Source of the DNA: Calothrix sp. NIES-2098
Lineage (GTDB): Bacteria; Cyanobacteriota; Cyanobacteriia; Cyanobacteriales; Nostocaceae
Direction: 5' to 3'
Assembly: GCA_002368175.1 (NCBI GenBank)
Contig: AP018172.1
Span: forward strand, 62,001-126,000
DNA length: 64,000 bases
Part shown: in pieces, positions 9,523-17,835 of the stretch
Layout of the letters: each line of letters starts with the position of its first letter
How positions within the stretch are numbered: the first letter of the stretch is position 1
Program-made: the position numbers and the translations under genes
Notes under the pieces: model-generated
Database searches by the model: none
What the model was told of the DNA's origin: nothing
Seen by the model: the letters and a program-made list of their open reading frames with translations, nothing else

Positions 9523-10017
9523 ATGCCGAAAAGAGCGCTCAATAAAGGGATAAGATTATCATTAGCGGTATTTTCAATCTTCGTCACATCGATCACTCAT
9601 GCCGTAGCGGATGTGCCACCAACACCACCAATATTTGGAGATGCCACCATTGGCAAGAATTTTTCCCCAGATCCCTTTACTGTTCGGGGTATGAGTGGCG
9701 GCTCAGTCTCAGGAAACCAAGTTGCGAAGAGAACGGAAACTGCTACTGGCCCGTGTACTGGATTTGTTGATGAAGCACCAGACCATAAATTGGAATTAAC
9801 AAATAAATTTGACTATTTAAAGTTGCAAGTGCAAAGTCCCGAAGATACAACGCTTATAGTCAAAGGCCCTGGTGGCACATGGTGCAATGATGAGTTTGAT
9901 GGTAAAAATCCTGGCATAGTTGGTGAATGGCTTCCAGGAACTTACCAGATCTGGGTTGGTTCCTATGTTAAAGGCAAGTATTTTCCTTACACTCTCCAAA
10001 TTACAGAAGTTAAATGA
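9523..10017 (+). CDS. Secreted hypothetical protein, pre-peptidase C-like fold suspected
   Basis: 164 residues. The N-terminus has Lys/Arg, then a hydrophobic run (LSLAVFSIFVTSITHA) and an AVA-like cleavage site near residue 29, so it is predicted to be exported. The mature part has two cysteines (C in ATGPCTGF and GTWCNDEF) that could form a disulfide. It ends with a beta pattern (LPGTYQIWVGSYVKGKYFPYTLQITE) resembling bacterial pre-peptidase/DVUA-type beta-sandwich domains. I do not recognise a specific function. It is a single gene with no operon partner. Confidence 0.7.
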   Translation: MPKRALNKGIRLSLAVFSIFVTSITHAVADVPPTPPIFGDATIGKNFSPDPFTVRGMSGGSVSGNQVAKRTETATGPCTGFVDEAPDHKLELTNKFDYLKLQVQSPEDTTLIVKGPGGTWCNDEFDGKNPGIVGEWLPGTYQIWVGSYVKGKYFPYTLQITEVK

Positions 10018-10551
10018 GATACTTGCAACCTCCAATACATCAGCCTTAAAGCTAGAATTTCCGCATCCAAAATCGGGTATCCACAATAGGATAGAGGGAT
10101 AGAGGAATGGCAATGACTGAGGAAGCAGGCTTGATTCATGCTTCCTAATCTTGACTTTCCCCTAACCCTCTTGTCTTTTGTGGTGAAATTTTGTATTAAA
10201 ATTAAGTTAACTTTAATTAAGATTCGTGTTGTCGTTAGAGATTTGCTGTAAGACCCTTAGAGCTTCTGTGGCGATGTACGCAAAACATCAGATTAAACAA
10301 AATGGATTTATCGAGATCCGTTTCACAGCGATTTAGCAACCAAGAAAGGATGGATGATGACAAAAAAGTTTTGAATCTCAGATTAAACGCCTTATAAGTA
10401 GCGTCAGCAAAAGGCTACGCCGCTTGCAGGGTAAGTTAGGTTGAAAAATTTTATAGTTTTTACTCCACTCTCATCCTGAAATTGGCAGGATGATTGAATC
10501 GTTTGGTTGCTAAAGCTGATGAGTTTTATTGGCATCTAGAGGCAGATTAAG
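10018..10551. other. Intergenic leader region of ftsH
   Basis: No coding frame is convincing. The 11-bp motif TTTAGCAACCA (about 10331-10341) recurs inverted as TGGTTGCTAAA (about 10503-10513). A small hairpin CATCCTG/CAGGATG lies at 10472-10492. Both are in the probable 5' untranslated region of ftsH and could affect its expression. Confidence 0.45.
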
Positions 10552-12438
10552 ATGAAATTTTCTTGGAAAGTCCTATTACTTTGGACATTGCCTGCTTTGG
10601 TAATTGGCTTTTTCTTCTGGCAAGGGGCATTTGCTAGTGCTCCTGCTGACATGACGAAAAATGCAGCCAATACCCGCATGACCTATGGCCGGTTTCTAGA
10701 ATATTTGGACGCTAATCGCGTTAGTAGTGTGGATCTCTATGAAGGCGGTAGAACAGCAATTGTCGAAGCCGTAGATCAAGATATCGAAAATCGCGTTCAA
10801 CGGTGGCGGGTAGATTTACCTGTTAACGCACCTGAGTTAATCAGCAAGCTTAAAGAAAAAGGAATTAGTTTTGATGCCCACCCCATGCGCAATGATGGAG
10901 CGATCTGGGGACTGTTAGGCAATCTCGTTTTTCCAATTTTATTGATTACCGGGTTGTTCTTTTTGTTCCGTCGCTCTAGCAATCTTCCCGGCGGCCCGGG
11001 TCAAGCAATGAACTTCGGTAAATCTAAAGCGCGCTTTCAAATGGAAGCTAAAACCGGAGTTAAATTTGACGATGTAGCAGGTATTGAAGAAGCTAAAGAG
11101 GAATTACAAGAAGTTGTCACCTTCCTCAAACAGCCAGAAAGATTTACAGCTGTTGGCGCGCGCATTCCTAAAGGAGTGCTGTTAGTTGGCCCTCCAGGAA
11201 CTGGTAAAACTTTACTAGCAAAAGCGATCGCAGGTGAAGCTGGCGTACCTTTCTTCAGCATTTCCGGTTCGGAATTTGTGGAAATGTTTGTGGGTGTGGG
11301 TGCTTCCCGCGTGCGCGACTTGTTCAAAAAAGCCAAAGATAACGCCCCTTGTATTATCTTTATCGATGAAATTGACGCTGTAGGTAGACAGCGGGGTGCT
11401 GGTATCGGTGGCGGTAACGATGAGAGAGAACAAACCCTCAACCAACTGCTTACCGAAATGGATGGTTTTGAAGGTAACACTGGCATCATTATTATTGCTG
11501 CCACAAACCGTCCTGACGTATTAGATGCCGCGTTATTGCGTCCCGGACGCTTCGATCGCCAAGTAACCGTTGATGCACCAGACATCAAAGGACGTTTGGA
11601 AATCTTACAAGTCCACGCTCGGAATAAGAAATTAGATCCCAGTGTATCCCTAGATGCGATCGCTCGTCGTACCCCTGGTTTTACGGGTGCAGATTTAGCT
11701 AACTTACTCAACGAAGCAGCAATTCTCACTGCTAGAAGACGCAAAGAAGGAATTACCCTCACCGAAATTGATGATGCTGTGGATCGGGTAGTCGCAGGGA
11801 TGGAAGGTACACCCCTGGTTGACAGCAAGAGTAAGCGCTTGATTGCTTACCACGAAGTGGGACACGCTTTGGTGGGAACTTTGTTAAAAGACCATGACCC
11901 AGTACAGAAAGTTACTCTGATTCCTCGCGGACAAGCACAGGGTTTAACTTGGTTCACTCCCAACGAGGAACAAGGTTTGATTTCTCGTTCCCAACTGAAA
12001 GCGCGGATTACTGGCGCTTTAGGCGGTCGTGCAGCGGAAGAAGTAATTTTTGGCCCGGCAGAAGTAACCACTGGTGCAGGTGGAGACTTACAACAGTTGT
12101 CGGGGATGGCTAGGCAAATGGTTACTCGCTTCGGAATGTCAGATTTAGGCCCCTTGTCCCTAGAAAGCCAACAGGGAGAAGTGTTCTTAGGTCGTGACTG
12201 GATGACGCGATCGGATTATTCTGAATCTATCGCTGCGCGGATTGATGCTCAAGTTAGAGCGATAGTAGAAGACTGCTACGAAACAGCCAAGAAGATTATT
12301 CGCGACAATCGTAGCGTCACAGATCGCTTAGTTGATTTGCTGATTGAAAAAGAAACCATTGACGGTACAGAATTTCGTCAGATTGTGGCTGAGTACACAG
12401 ATGTACCTGAGAAGCCTCAGTATGTACCACAGCTATAA
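10552..12438 (+). CDS. ftsH: ATP-dependent zinc metalloprotease FtsH
   Basis: Membrane-anchored AAA+ protease, 628 residues, the usual length. A first transmembrane helix lies at about residues 7-28 and a second at about 120-142, flanking a periplasmic/lumenal domain. The Walker A GPPGTGKT begins at about residue 213. Walker B FIDEIDAVG and the second region of homology (ATNRPDVLDAALLRPGRFD) follow. The zinc site is HEVGH at 434-438. Overall it most resembles the cyanobacterial thylakoid FtsH2 type that removes damaged D1 during photosystem II repair; assignment to that paralogue is inferred. It is monocistronic, ending in a strong terminator. Confidence 0.96.
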   Translation: MKFSWKVLLLWTLPALVIGFFFWQGAFASAPADMTKNAANTRMTYGRFLEYLDANRVSSVDLYEGGRTAIVEAVDQDIENRVQRWRVDLPVNAPELISKLKEKGISFDAHPMRNDGAIWGLLGNLVFPILLITGLFFLFRRSSNLPGGPGQAMNFGKSKARFQMEAKTGVKFDDVAGIEEAKEELQEVVTFLKQPERFTAVGARIPKGVLLVGPPGTGKTLLAKAIAGEAGVPFFSISGSEFVEMFVGVGASRVRDLFKKAKDNAPCIIFIDEIDAVGRQRGAGIGGGNDEREQTLNQLLTEMDGFEGNTGIIIIAATNRPDVLDAALLRPGRFDRQVTVDAPDIKGRLEILQVHARNKKLDPSVSLDAIARRTPGFTGADLANLLNEAAILTARRRKEGITLTEIDDAVDRVVAGMEGTPLVDSKSKRLIAYHEVGHALVGTLLKDHDPVQKVTLIPRGQAQGLTWFTPNEEQGLISRSQLKARITGALGGRAAEEVIFGPAEVTTGAGGDLQQLSGMARQMVTRFGMSDLGPLSLESQQGEVFLGRDWMTRSDYSESIAARIDAQVRAIVEDCYETAKKIIRDNRSVTDRLVDLLIEKETIDGTEFRQIVAEYTDVPEKPQYVPQL

Positions 12439-12460
12439 TCAATGATTTAAAACTTTTCAG

Positions 12461-12500
12461 ATGGGTATGGTTAAATAACCATACCCATTTTTATTTTTTT
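12461..12500 (+). terminator. Rho-independent terminator of ftsH
   Basis: The stem ATGGGTATGGTTA (12461-12473) pairs with its complement at 12476-12488. A T-rich tract ending in seven T's follows. It lies 22 bp after the ftsH stop codon. Confidence 0.92.
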
Positions 12501-12696
12501 GTTGTGCAGATATGTCTACCAGCCTTATCTTTAATTAGCGATCGCTCTTGGTAAGTTAGGTAACTCCAAAGCTCTAAATGCCCATATAGCAAGTATTAGG
12601 TGACTCAGGTCGGGAGGTTTGTATCTATGCACAAAGGGCAATTCAGAAGTAAGAGCAATCAAATATGTTTGCACTTTCTATCGCCTAGAGCGTTCC

Positions 12697-12930
12697 TTAT
12701 CTAGGATGAATGTGCTGTCTAGGGCCCCAGCCTGGATTGATAATAGCGGCTAAATCTTCTTCAGATAATTTATTGATTTCAGTCTCTAATTCTTCCACCG
12801 TGAAGTCATAGCCACGCTCTTTAGCAATTTGGATAAACGCTTCGGGATTGGCTGTGGCTTTCAGTCTTTGCTTTAATGCTTGATCTTGTTTTACAGCTTT
12901 AAAAAGTTGGGCAGCATTTTGTTGCGGCAT
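12697..12930 (-). CDS. Nif11-domain small protein (orphan leader-peptide-like)
   Basis: 77 residues. The first 60 match the Nif11 domain: FKAVKQDQALKQRLKA, then PEAFIQIAKERGYDFTVEEL and a final KLSEEDLAAI. In Nif11-like leader peptides this domain guides processing of a ribosomal peptide. Here the usual double-glycine cleavage site is missing and only a 13-residue tail follows, NPGWGPRQHIHPR, rich in Pro, His and Arg. No lanthipeptide synthetase, maturase or C39 transporter lies within the window. It may be a stand-alone Nif11 protein or an orphan precursor whose enzymes lie elsewhere. Confidence 0.8.
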   Translation of the reverse strand: MPQQNAAQLFKAVKQDQALKQRLKATANPEAFIQIAKERGYDFTVEELETEINKLSEEDLAAIINPGWGPRQHIHPR

Positions 12931-13582
12931 GACAGTCCATCTCCTGTTTGAAACATCAGATTTGAATTGAGTAATTTGACTCCTGTCGTTTTGCCAAGTG
13001 TAGTTGAGAATATTCTAAATAAGCTTATAGACTTTTATCTTAAAACTAATAACAAAAATAAATTGCTTTTGATAAAAAAATATAAGTTTTGGCTAATACC
13101 AGCAAATTGAGAGCAATCTCCCAATTTTAAAGTGTGGCGATATTAAACTTTATATAGTTATTGAGCGATTTTAGAGTAAACCCGAAGACCACAAAACATT
13201 GTTGCCAACACTATATGAGCCAAATTGAGAGCTTGGTAATCCAGAAAATTCACGAGCGATCGCTTAACTCAATTTACTTTAACAATGACTATCTATCGTT
13301 AGGAGGAAGACAGCGTGAATCTGAAGTAATAGTAATACAAAATTAAAGCATAGCTACTAACAAAGCCTAGGAATTAGCAAATCTGAGATTTATTCAATTA
13401 GGAGTTTATCTGTTGTGTAATATACTTCTGTTTGAGTAGCAAAGCTATCTCGATAATTACTACCCGTGTTGACGATAACACTATATAAATTAATTTTGGT
13501 GCGGGGAGATGTATGCGAAATGAGGAAGCTATTAAGTTGTTGAAATAGCCGACTCTTCAGCGTCAAACCGCCTGCTAAATTT
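12931..13582. other. Non-coding AT-rich gap
   Basis: A 61-codon frame opening at a TTG (13161-13346) has no ribosome binding site and no recognisable family, so I treat it as chance. I see no RNA gene or repeat. The left end must hold the promoter of the Nif11 gene. Confidence 0.4.
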
Positions 13583-14605
13583 CTACAAAACTGCTCTTCG
13601 CAATTCTGGGAAAACTTTAGACACCTTACTCAATAAATAATCACCATAAGTTCCACAAAATTCATGAATGCTAGCTTTATCCCAACGTTCTTCGCGATCG
13701 TCATTTATTATTACTCCATCTAAAGGAAGCGGCTTCACTTCCACATCAAAATTGGGATCGAAAAAGAAAGGGAACGAAAGGCGATCGCATCCTGACAGAT
13801 TTTGAACGCGATGAGGTGTAGAACGATACAAACCTCCAGTCATGCGATCGAGCATATCCCCAATATTGCAAACAAAAGAATCAGCAACAGGAGGCGCAGC
13901 AATCCAGCGTGACTGAGATTTCACCTGTAATCCACCTGAATTATCCTGTTTGAGAATAGTCAAAACACCATAGTCAGTATGTTCTCCTACACCCCACCTC
14001 TCTTCACCCTCATACGGTGGTAAATCTGAAGGATAGTTAAAAATCCGAAATAAAGTTAACGGATCGGATGTATAACGTTCAGCAAAATACGATTCTTCCA
14101 GTCCTAAGCTAAGAGCAATACCAGCCATTAGCCTATGTCCAAGTTGCGTCATCGCCTCCATATATTCCAGCACAGTCTCGCGGAATAAAGGAATGTTGGA
14201 AGGGAAGAGGTTAGAACCATGCATCGGTGTCCCAGCTTTTACAAGCGGATGATTTTCTCCTAGTTCTGCACCAAAGTAAATACCTTCTTTAATATCCGGT
14301 TTACCTGATGTGAGTTCACCCCCAACCGGAAAATACCCCCGCCATGCTTTTCCACCCAAAGCCATCCGAATTTCTAGTTTCGTTTCCAAATCCTGGGCGA
14401 AAAACTTTCGGCTGAGTTGTTCCAACCTTTGCTGCAAGCGTTCATGTACACCATGTCCGACAATGTAGAAAAACCCGCACTCACGACAAGCTTGTCCAAT
14501 TTTAGAAGCAACTGTTAGGCGATCGCCTTTTCCAGAGACTAAGGGACTAATATCGATTACTGGAACATACGAAAATCCTTCTTCCACAACTTGTGAGTTT
14601 TTCAT
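13583..14605 (-). CDS. 2-oxoglutarate/Fe(II)-dependent oxygenase, isopenicillin N synthase family
   Basis: 340 residues. The N-terminal DIOX_N part (VPVIDISPLVSG, CRECGFFYIVGHGV) leads into the double-stranded beta-helix core. The iron ligands are visible as H209-x-D211 in GEHTDYG and H265 in TPHRVQN. The co-substrate carboxylate would bind R275/S277 in RLSFPFF. The family covers plant-like dioxygenases and fungal/bacterial oxidases acting on small molecules. The substrate cannot be told from context, since neighbours are small unknown genes. The start matches MKNSQ, with the conserved VIDIS block beginning at residue 16. Confidence 0.9.
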   Translation of the reverse strand: MKNSQVVEEGFSYVPVIDISPLVSGKGDRLTVASKIGQACRECGFFYIVGHGVHERLQQRLEQLSRKFFAQDLETKLEIRMALGGKAWRGYFPVGGELTSGKPDIKEGIYFGAELGENHPLVKAGTPMHGSNLFPSNIPLFRETVLEYMEAMTQLGHRLMAGIALSLGLEESYFAERYTSDPLTLFRIFNYPSDLPPYEGEERWGVGEHTDYGVLTILKQDNSGGLQVKSQSRWIAAPPVADSFVCNIGDMLDRMTGGLYRSTPHRVQNLSGCDRLSFPFFFDPNFDVEVKPLPLDGVIINDDREERWDKASIHEFCGTYGDYLLSKVSKVFPELRRAVL

Positions 14606-14932
14606 GTTACTCTCTTCCTCGTTGTGTGCGGTGTATAAAACTCACATCAAAAGAATTATGACGCAGATATTGTTGAACTGCTACAAGATTTAACAATAGT
14701 AGGGAAATCAATTATGAATTTATCAATTCTGTATTCAATTTGAAAATCTTCTATGACAGTAATCAAACTAATGTTTATCTTAAATAAGATCTTATTTAAA
14801 TAAGCGATTAATCCTTGTTAGTGCCCATCTTTTGATAACTTATATTTATCCTTATCACAAGAAAGAGTATTTGTTGTTATTCATACAGCAGAATACATTA
14901 AAGATATCAACTTAATTAATGCAAAAAATTTT
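14606..14932. other. Divergent promoter region
   Basis: This AT-rich stretch separates the oxygenase gene (minus) from the small unknown gene at 14933 (plus). No convincing operator or RNA element was identified. Confidence 0.4.
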
Positions 14933-15205
14933 ATGGATGCACCTACTACTACTAAAGATATAGATTGGAGTTCGATTCTTTGCCAAATCAAATATACAAA
15001 AGGTCAAAGCTTACCTACTTATCCTGGGGATTTGAAAATAGCATTGCTCAATCATACAGGACTAACAAATAATCCCAAAGCAGAGCAAGCATATCAGCTT
15101 GCTAGAGACATTGCTAGATTAACAACATACAGCGATCCAGAAATTGTCTATTGGTTCTCTCGTCTTATAGCTCTAATCGATGATGAAAGCTATCCCAAAT
15201 CATAA
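14933..15205 (+). CDS. Hypothetical 90-residue protein
   Basis: An acidic-to-neutral small protein without signal peptide or membrane segment. The sequence looks like a real folded protein, with mixed helices such as AEQAYQLARDIARLTTYSD and VYWFSRLIALIDD, rather than a shadow frame, and no overlapping frame competes. I do not recognise a family. There is no evident Shine-Dalgarno sequence before the ATG. Confidence 0.55.
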   Translation: MDAPTTTKDIDWSSILCQIKYTKGQSLPTYPGDLKIALLNHTGLTNNPKAEQAYQLARDIARLTTYSDPEIVYWFSRLIALIDDESYPKS

Positions 15206-15447
15206 TTTCTTAACCAGAAATCTAGCAGTCATCTCCTTCCAAATCATAACTTTAGATAGATGACAAGTAATTATCTAATGGAAATAAAAAAATATATTTC
15301 TCTGAAGTTTTGACAGAATAAAAAGCGATCGCCAGCAACAGATGTATACAAGATTTACTCAGTTTTTATGAATTGGCGATCGCGCTTAGTGCAATAGTAG
15401 ACCCTTGAGTATGCCTTCTCCAGACTGCTCTATTTGTTTAGACAAAG

Positions 15448-15945
15448 TTAAGATCGCGGTGATGAAAAACTAGTTGCTGGTTTTGAACGCTGCTGTTGAT
15501 ACAAGCTAACCACTTTTTGAACATAGGTAGCGGTGAAGCCACTGTCACAGCCTTGATATTTCCCTGTCATCCACCAACAAGCTACGCCACGCACCGCCGC
15601 AGTTTCGTTATTGTTTGTAGCGCGGAATTGCTGATTTAATTCTCGGCGCGTGATGCACGACACGACTTGGCGTGCTGTTGCAGGACTATTTTCAAACTGT
15701 GTTGGTGTTAGCTCTTTTTTCAGACAAGTCCTCGACCAACCTTTGAGGGTTTCTGGCTTGACTTGCCATTGGCTGTAAAGTCCATCGTTTTGAGAGCCTG
15801 TTTGCGGTGCAGCTTGTCGCAACGCCTCTACCATCGCTGCAACTTGAGTATCAGAAACTTGCTGTTGTGCTTGAGCTAATAATGGCGACAGTCCTAAGCT
15901 GACCAAGATTCCACCAAATATTAATCCTATGAAGTTTTTCCTCAT
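15448..15945 (-). CDS. Secreted hypothetical protein with cysteine pairs
   Basis: The frame opens upstream at 15972, but I prefer the ATG at 15945 (MRKNFIGLIFGGILVSL), which starts a typical signal peptide ending at AQA near residue 26. The mature part is about 140 residues with four cysteines (RTCLKKE, VVSCITRRE, GVACWWMTGKYQGCDSG), suggesting two disulfides. It ends in a helix YVQKVVSLYQQQ and a Ser-rich tail. This is an exported protein of unknown function, with no operon partners. Confidence 0.7.
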   Translation of the reverse strand: MRKNFIGLIFGGILVSLGLSPLLAQAQQQVSDTQVAAMVEALRQAAPQTGSQNDGLYSQWQVKPETLKGWSRTCLKKELTPTQFENSPATARQVVSCITRRELNQQFRATNNNETAAVRGVACWWMTGKYQGCDSGFTATYVQKVVSLYQQQRSKPATSFSSPRS

Positions 15946-16352
15946 GACTTTGGACTTAAGTTTAGAGAACAAAATGTAGCATACTATAACTTTACATTTG
16001 GTAATAATTTTAAAATTTGCAGTAAAACCAAGCTTAAAAGAGATGGGGCTAATAAAGACTGATGGGGAGCGAAATTTCCCCTATTGCCCGTTCTCCGTTA
16101 ACTTTCATACTAGCTATAATTCTTACCAAATCTGCTTTCTCGGCTCTTATAAAATGCCTTACTTATTTTTCTCTGAAGAACAAGCCAAATTGGCATCCAA
16201 CTTTAGGCTGATTGTGAGATTATAATTGCGGCAAGCAAATTGCATATTTTGAATAGCTTTTTTGACAATCAAATAACGCAAAACAAATTAGTGCCAAGCA
16301 CATACTTGGTTATAACAACAGATAATTAATTCTGAAATTGGGTAATTCAACA
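15946..16352. other. Gap between secreted-protein genes
   Basis: A 75-codon plus-strand frame (15998-16225) has no start signal or family resemblance and is probably chance. The right end is AT-rich and presumably carries the promoter of the gene at 16353. Nothing else is recognised. Confidence 0.35.
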
Positions 16353-16727
16353 ATGAATATTTCTGATTTAAGCTATTTGGAGAGAGTTGTTAATAAAACC
16401 GCTATTCATGGCGGTATTGCTGTTACAGCACGTGTATGGGGAACTAGTACAGGTAACTCAGCAAGTGTTAGTACTCATGTTCAAGTGACGAGTGGAACGT
16501 CATTTTTGGATGGATCTTGGGCTAACAGTATTGTTAGCGTAAACGTATCCGGAACTGGAGGTGATTTTACAGGCAATGTTGAGATTTCGGGTTTAACAGA
16601 TGCGCATCAAGTTATTTTGACTGAAGCAGAGAATGAGTTCAGTATTGTTGTTAACCCTATCAATGTTGAAGCCTTTGTTTCAGATATCTTCCCTCCACTA
16701 ATATTTGAGCCATTGCTCACAAACTAA
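16353..16727 (+). CDS. Small protein with a double-glycine type leader
   Basis: The frame extends to a TTG at 16338, but the ATG at 16353 is the better start. It begins MNISDLSYLERVV and reaches IHGG at residues 18-21, a layout like double-glycine leader peptides removed by C39-peptidase ABC exporters. The remaining ~103 residues are Gly, Ser, Thr and Val rich with alternating beta-like patterns, contain no cysteine, and end in a hydrophobic VSDIFPPLIFEPLL. It may be an exported beta-structured protein or bacteriocin-like product. No exporter gene lies nearby, so processing is inferred. Confidence 0.6.
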   Translation: MNISDLSYLERVVNKTAIHGGIAVTARVWGTSTGNSASVSTHVQVTSGTSFLDGSWANSIVSVNVSGTGGDFTGNVEISGLTDAHQVILTEAENEFSIVVNPINVEAFVSDIFPPLIFEPLLTN

Positions 16728-16953
16728 AATTGTCAATCATCATCCAATCAACTTTGTATATTCATGGCGATCGCTGATTCTAAAAACTGAGGCGATCGCT
16801 ATTTATTTTTATGAAAAGCTCATGAGTACGTTACTAATCAAATAGTGTGATAACTTGTATTTATCAGTTTAAAAAAAAGGAATATTTGCTGCTATCAAGC
16901 AGAATAGATAGAGTATAAATAGGAGCTTGATAGATATAATAGGATGTATTTAT

Positions 16954-17151
16954 ATGCTAAATCACTTAAGAGAAATTCGTTATCAACAAGGTTGTCGCGA
17001 TCGCGATGCGGGATCTTTGCCCAAAATGCAGGATTCTATTTATTTGGAGGCTTATCTCCAGGGAAGACCGGAAGGATTAGATGGGATTATTCAATACTTT
17101 CCTTCAATGGAGGCATACATGAAATGGAAACATAAAAATTTGGTTTCTTGA
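16954..17151 (+). CDS. Hypothetical 65-residue protein
   Basis: The ATG at 16954 is preceded by AGGA with nine bases spacing. The in-frame TTG at 16927 is less likely. The product (MLNHLREIRYQQGCRDRD...) is soluble, with one cysteine, two GRPEGLDG-like turns and a C-terminal YMKWKHKN. A symmetrical hairpin follows at 17195, consistent with a real transcription unit. No family is recognised. Confidence 0.5.
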   Translation: MLNHLREIRYQQGCRDRDAGSLPKMQDSIYLEAYLQGRPEGLDGIIQYFPSMEAYMKWKHKNLVS

Positions 17152-17194
17152 AACTTTACAGATGCAACCATTATTTAAATGTATAACTCAGACA

Positions 17195-17229
17195 AAAATC
17201 CCCTGACTGAATCTAGTACAGGGGATTTT
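17195..17229 (+). terminator. Hairpin terminator, probably bidirectional
   Basis: AAAATCCCCTG (17195-17205) pairs with CAGGGGATTTT (17219-17229). It gives a T-run on both strands and follows the small gene ending at 17151. Confidence 0.7.
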
Positions 17230-17272
17230 AGGTTGAAAGTTAACGGTTAACAAAGGTAATTATCTTATTCAC

Positions 17273-17311
17273 AAAAAAAGCGGGCTAACCGCTATTTACA
17301 TGGTTAGCCCG
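17273..17311 (-). terminator. Rho-independent terminator of ycf35
   Basis: On the minus strand an 10-bp stem, CGGGCTAACC with GGTTAGCCCG, is followed at once by CTTTTTTTG. It lies 30 bp after the ycf35 stop. Confidence 0.92.
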
Positions 17312-17340
17312 TGCAGCTTTGGGAACGCGCAGAGAAATTA

Positions 17341-17691
17341 CTATTGCAACACCAACTTGACGTTGGCATTTTGCAGACCGCGCTGTTTTACTTCAGCCAA
17401 GGTCTTGTTAACTGCATATTTTTGGTTGATGGAGTTGATCAACTCAGTTTGATTGTGCTTCTTAGCAACGCCCCACAGGTCAGCGATTAGGTCAAAAGAA
17501 CCATCACTGTTGCGAGACCAACCGAGGTCATATTCGCCTTCCAACACAGCAACGATGTCAGAACGCACACGCTGACCGTTATAACCACGGACATCAGCTT
17601 CAGTCTTCACGCTGATACCTAGGTCGCGCAAGGATGCTTTGAGGATTTCTGCATCGGTGATCTTGGTGCGCAGAGTGCTAAAGTGAGACAT
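17341..17691 (-). CDS. ycf35: Ycf35 family protein (DUF1257)
   Basis: A 116-residue protein beginning MSHFSTLRTKITDAEILKAS, the family signature, with VRGYNGQ in the middle. GGAGG lies eight bases before the ATG at 17691, so the five-codon longer frame is rejected. Ycf35 is conserved in cyanobacteria and red-algal plastids; its molecular function is not established. It is downstream of ycf46 on the same strand, 144 bp away with a stable hairpin in between, then ends at a strong terminator. Confidence 0.93.
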   Translation of the reverse strand: MSHFSTLRTKITDAEILKASLRDLGISVKTEADVRGYNGQRVRSDIVAVLEGEYDLGWSRNSDGSFDLIADLWGVAKKHNQTELINSINQKYAVNKTLAEVKQRGLQNANVKLVLQ

Positions 17692-17747
17692 TTGGGTTTC
17701 CTCCAAAGAGAAGATTGAGAAAAAACGACAACGGTTTGTTTTTGGGG

Positions 17748-17779
17748 AAGCCGCGCTTAAATTAAAAGCGGCTTTTTTC
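17748..17779 (+). terminator. Hairpin between ycf46 and ycf35
   Basis: AAGCCGC (17748-17754) pairs with GCGGCTT (17768-17774), followed on the plus strand by a T-run. Only the plus strand has the terminator look, although both flanking genes are on the minus strand. It could end an antisense RNA to ycf35. On the sense RNA it would be a stem without a U-tract. Confidence 0.5.
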
Positions 17780-17835
17780 TATAACTGCTAGCAGTAAATG
17801 CTAGCCTTTCCCCCTGGGTTAGCAGGAGAAAGCTT

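Noticed and set aside
11037..11828. 263-codon minus-strand frame within ftsH
   Set aside because: It is antisense to the conserved AAA and zinc-site region and has the Ser/Pro-rich composition of a shadow frame.
13161..13346. 61-codon frame
   Set aside because: It starts at TTG without a ribosome binding site and resembles no family; treated as chance.
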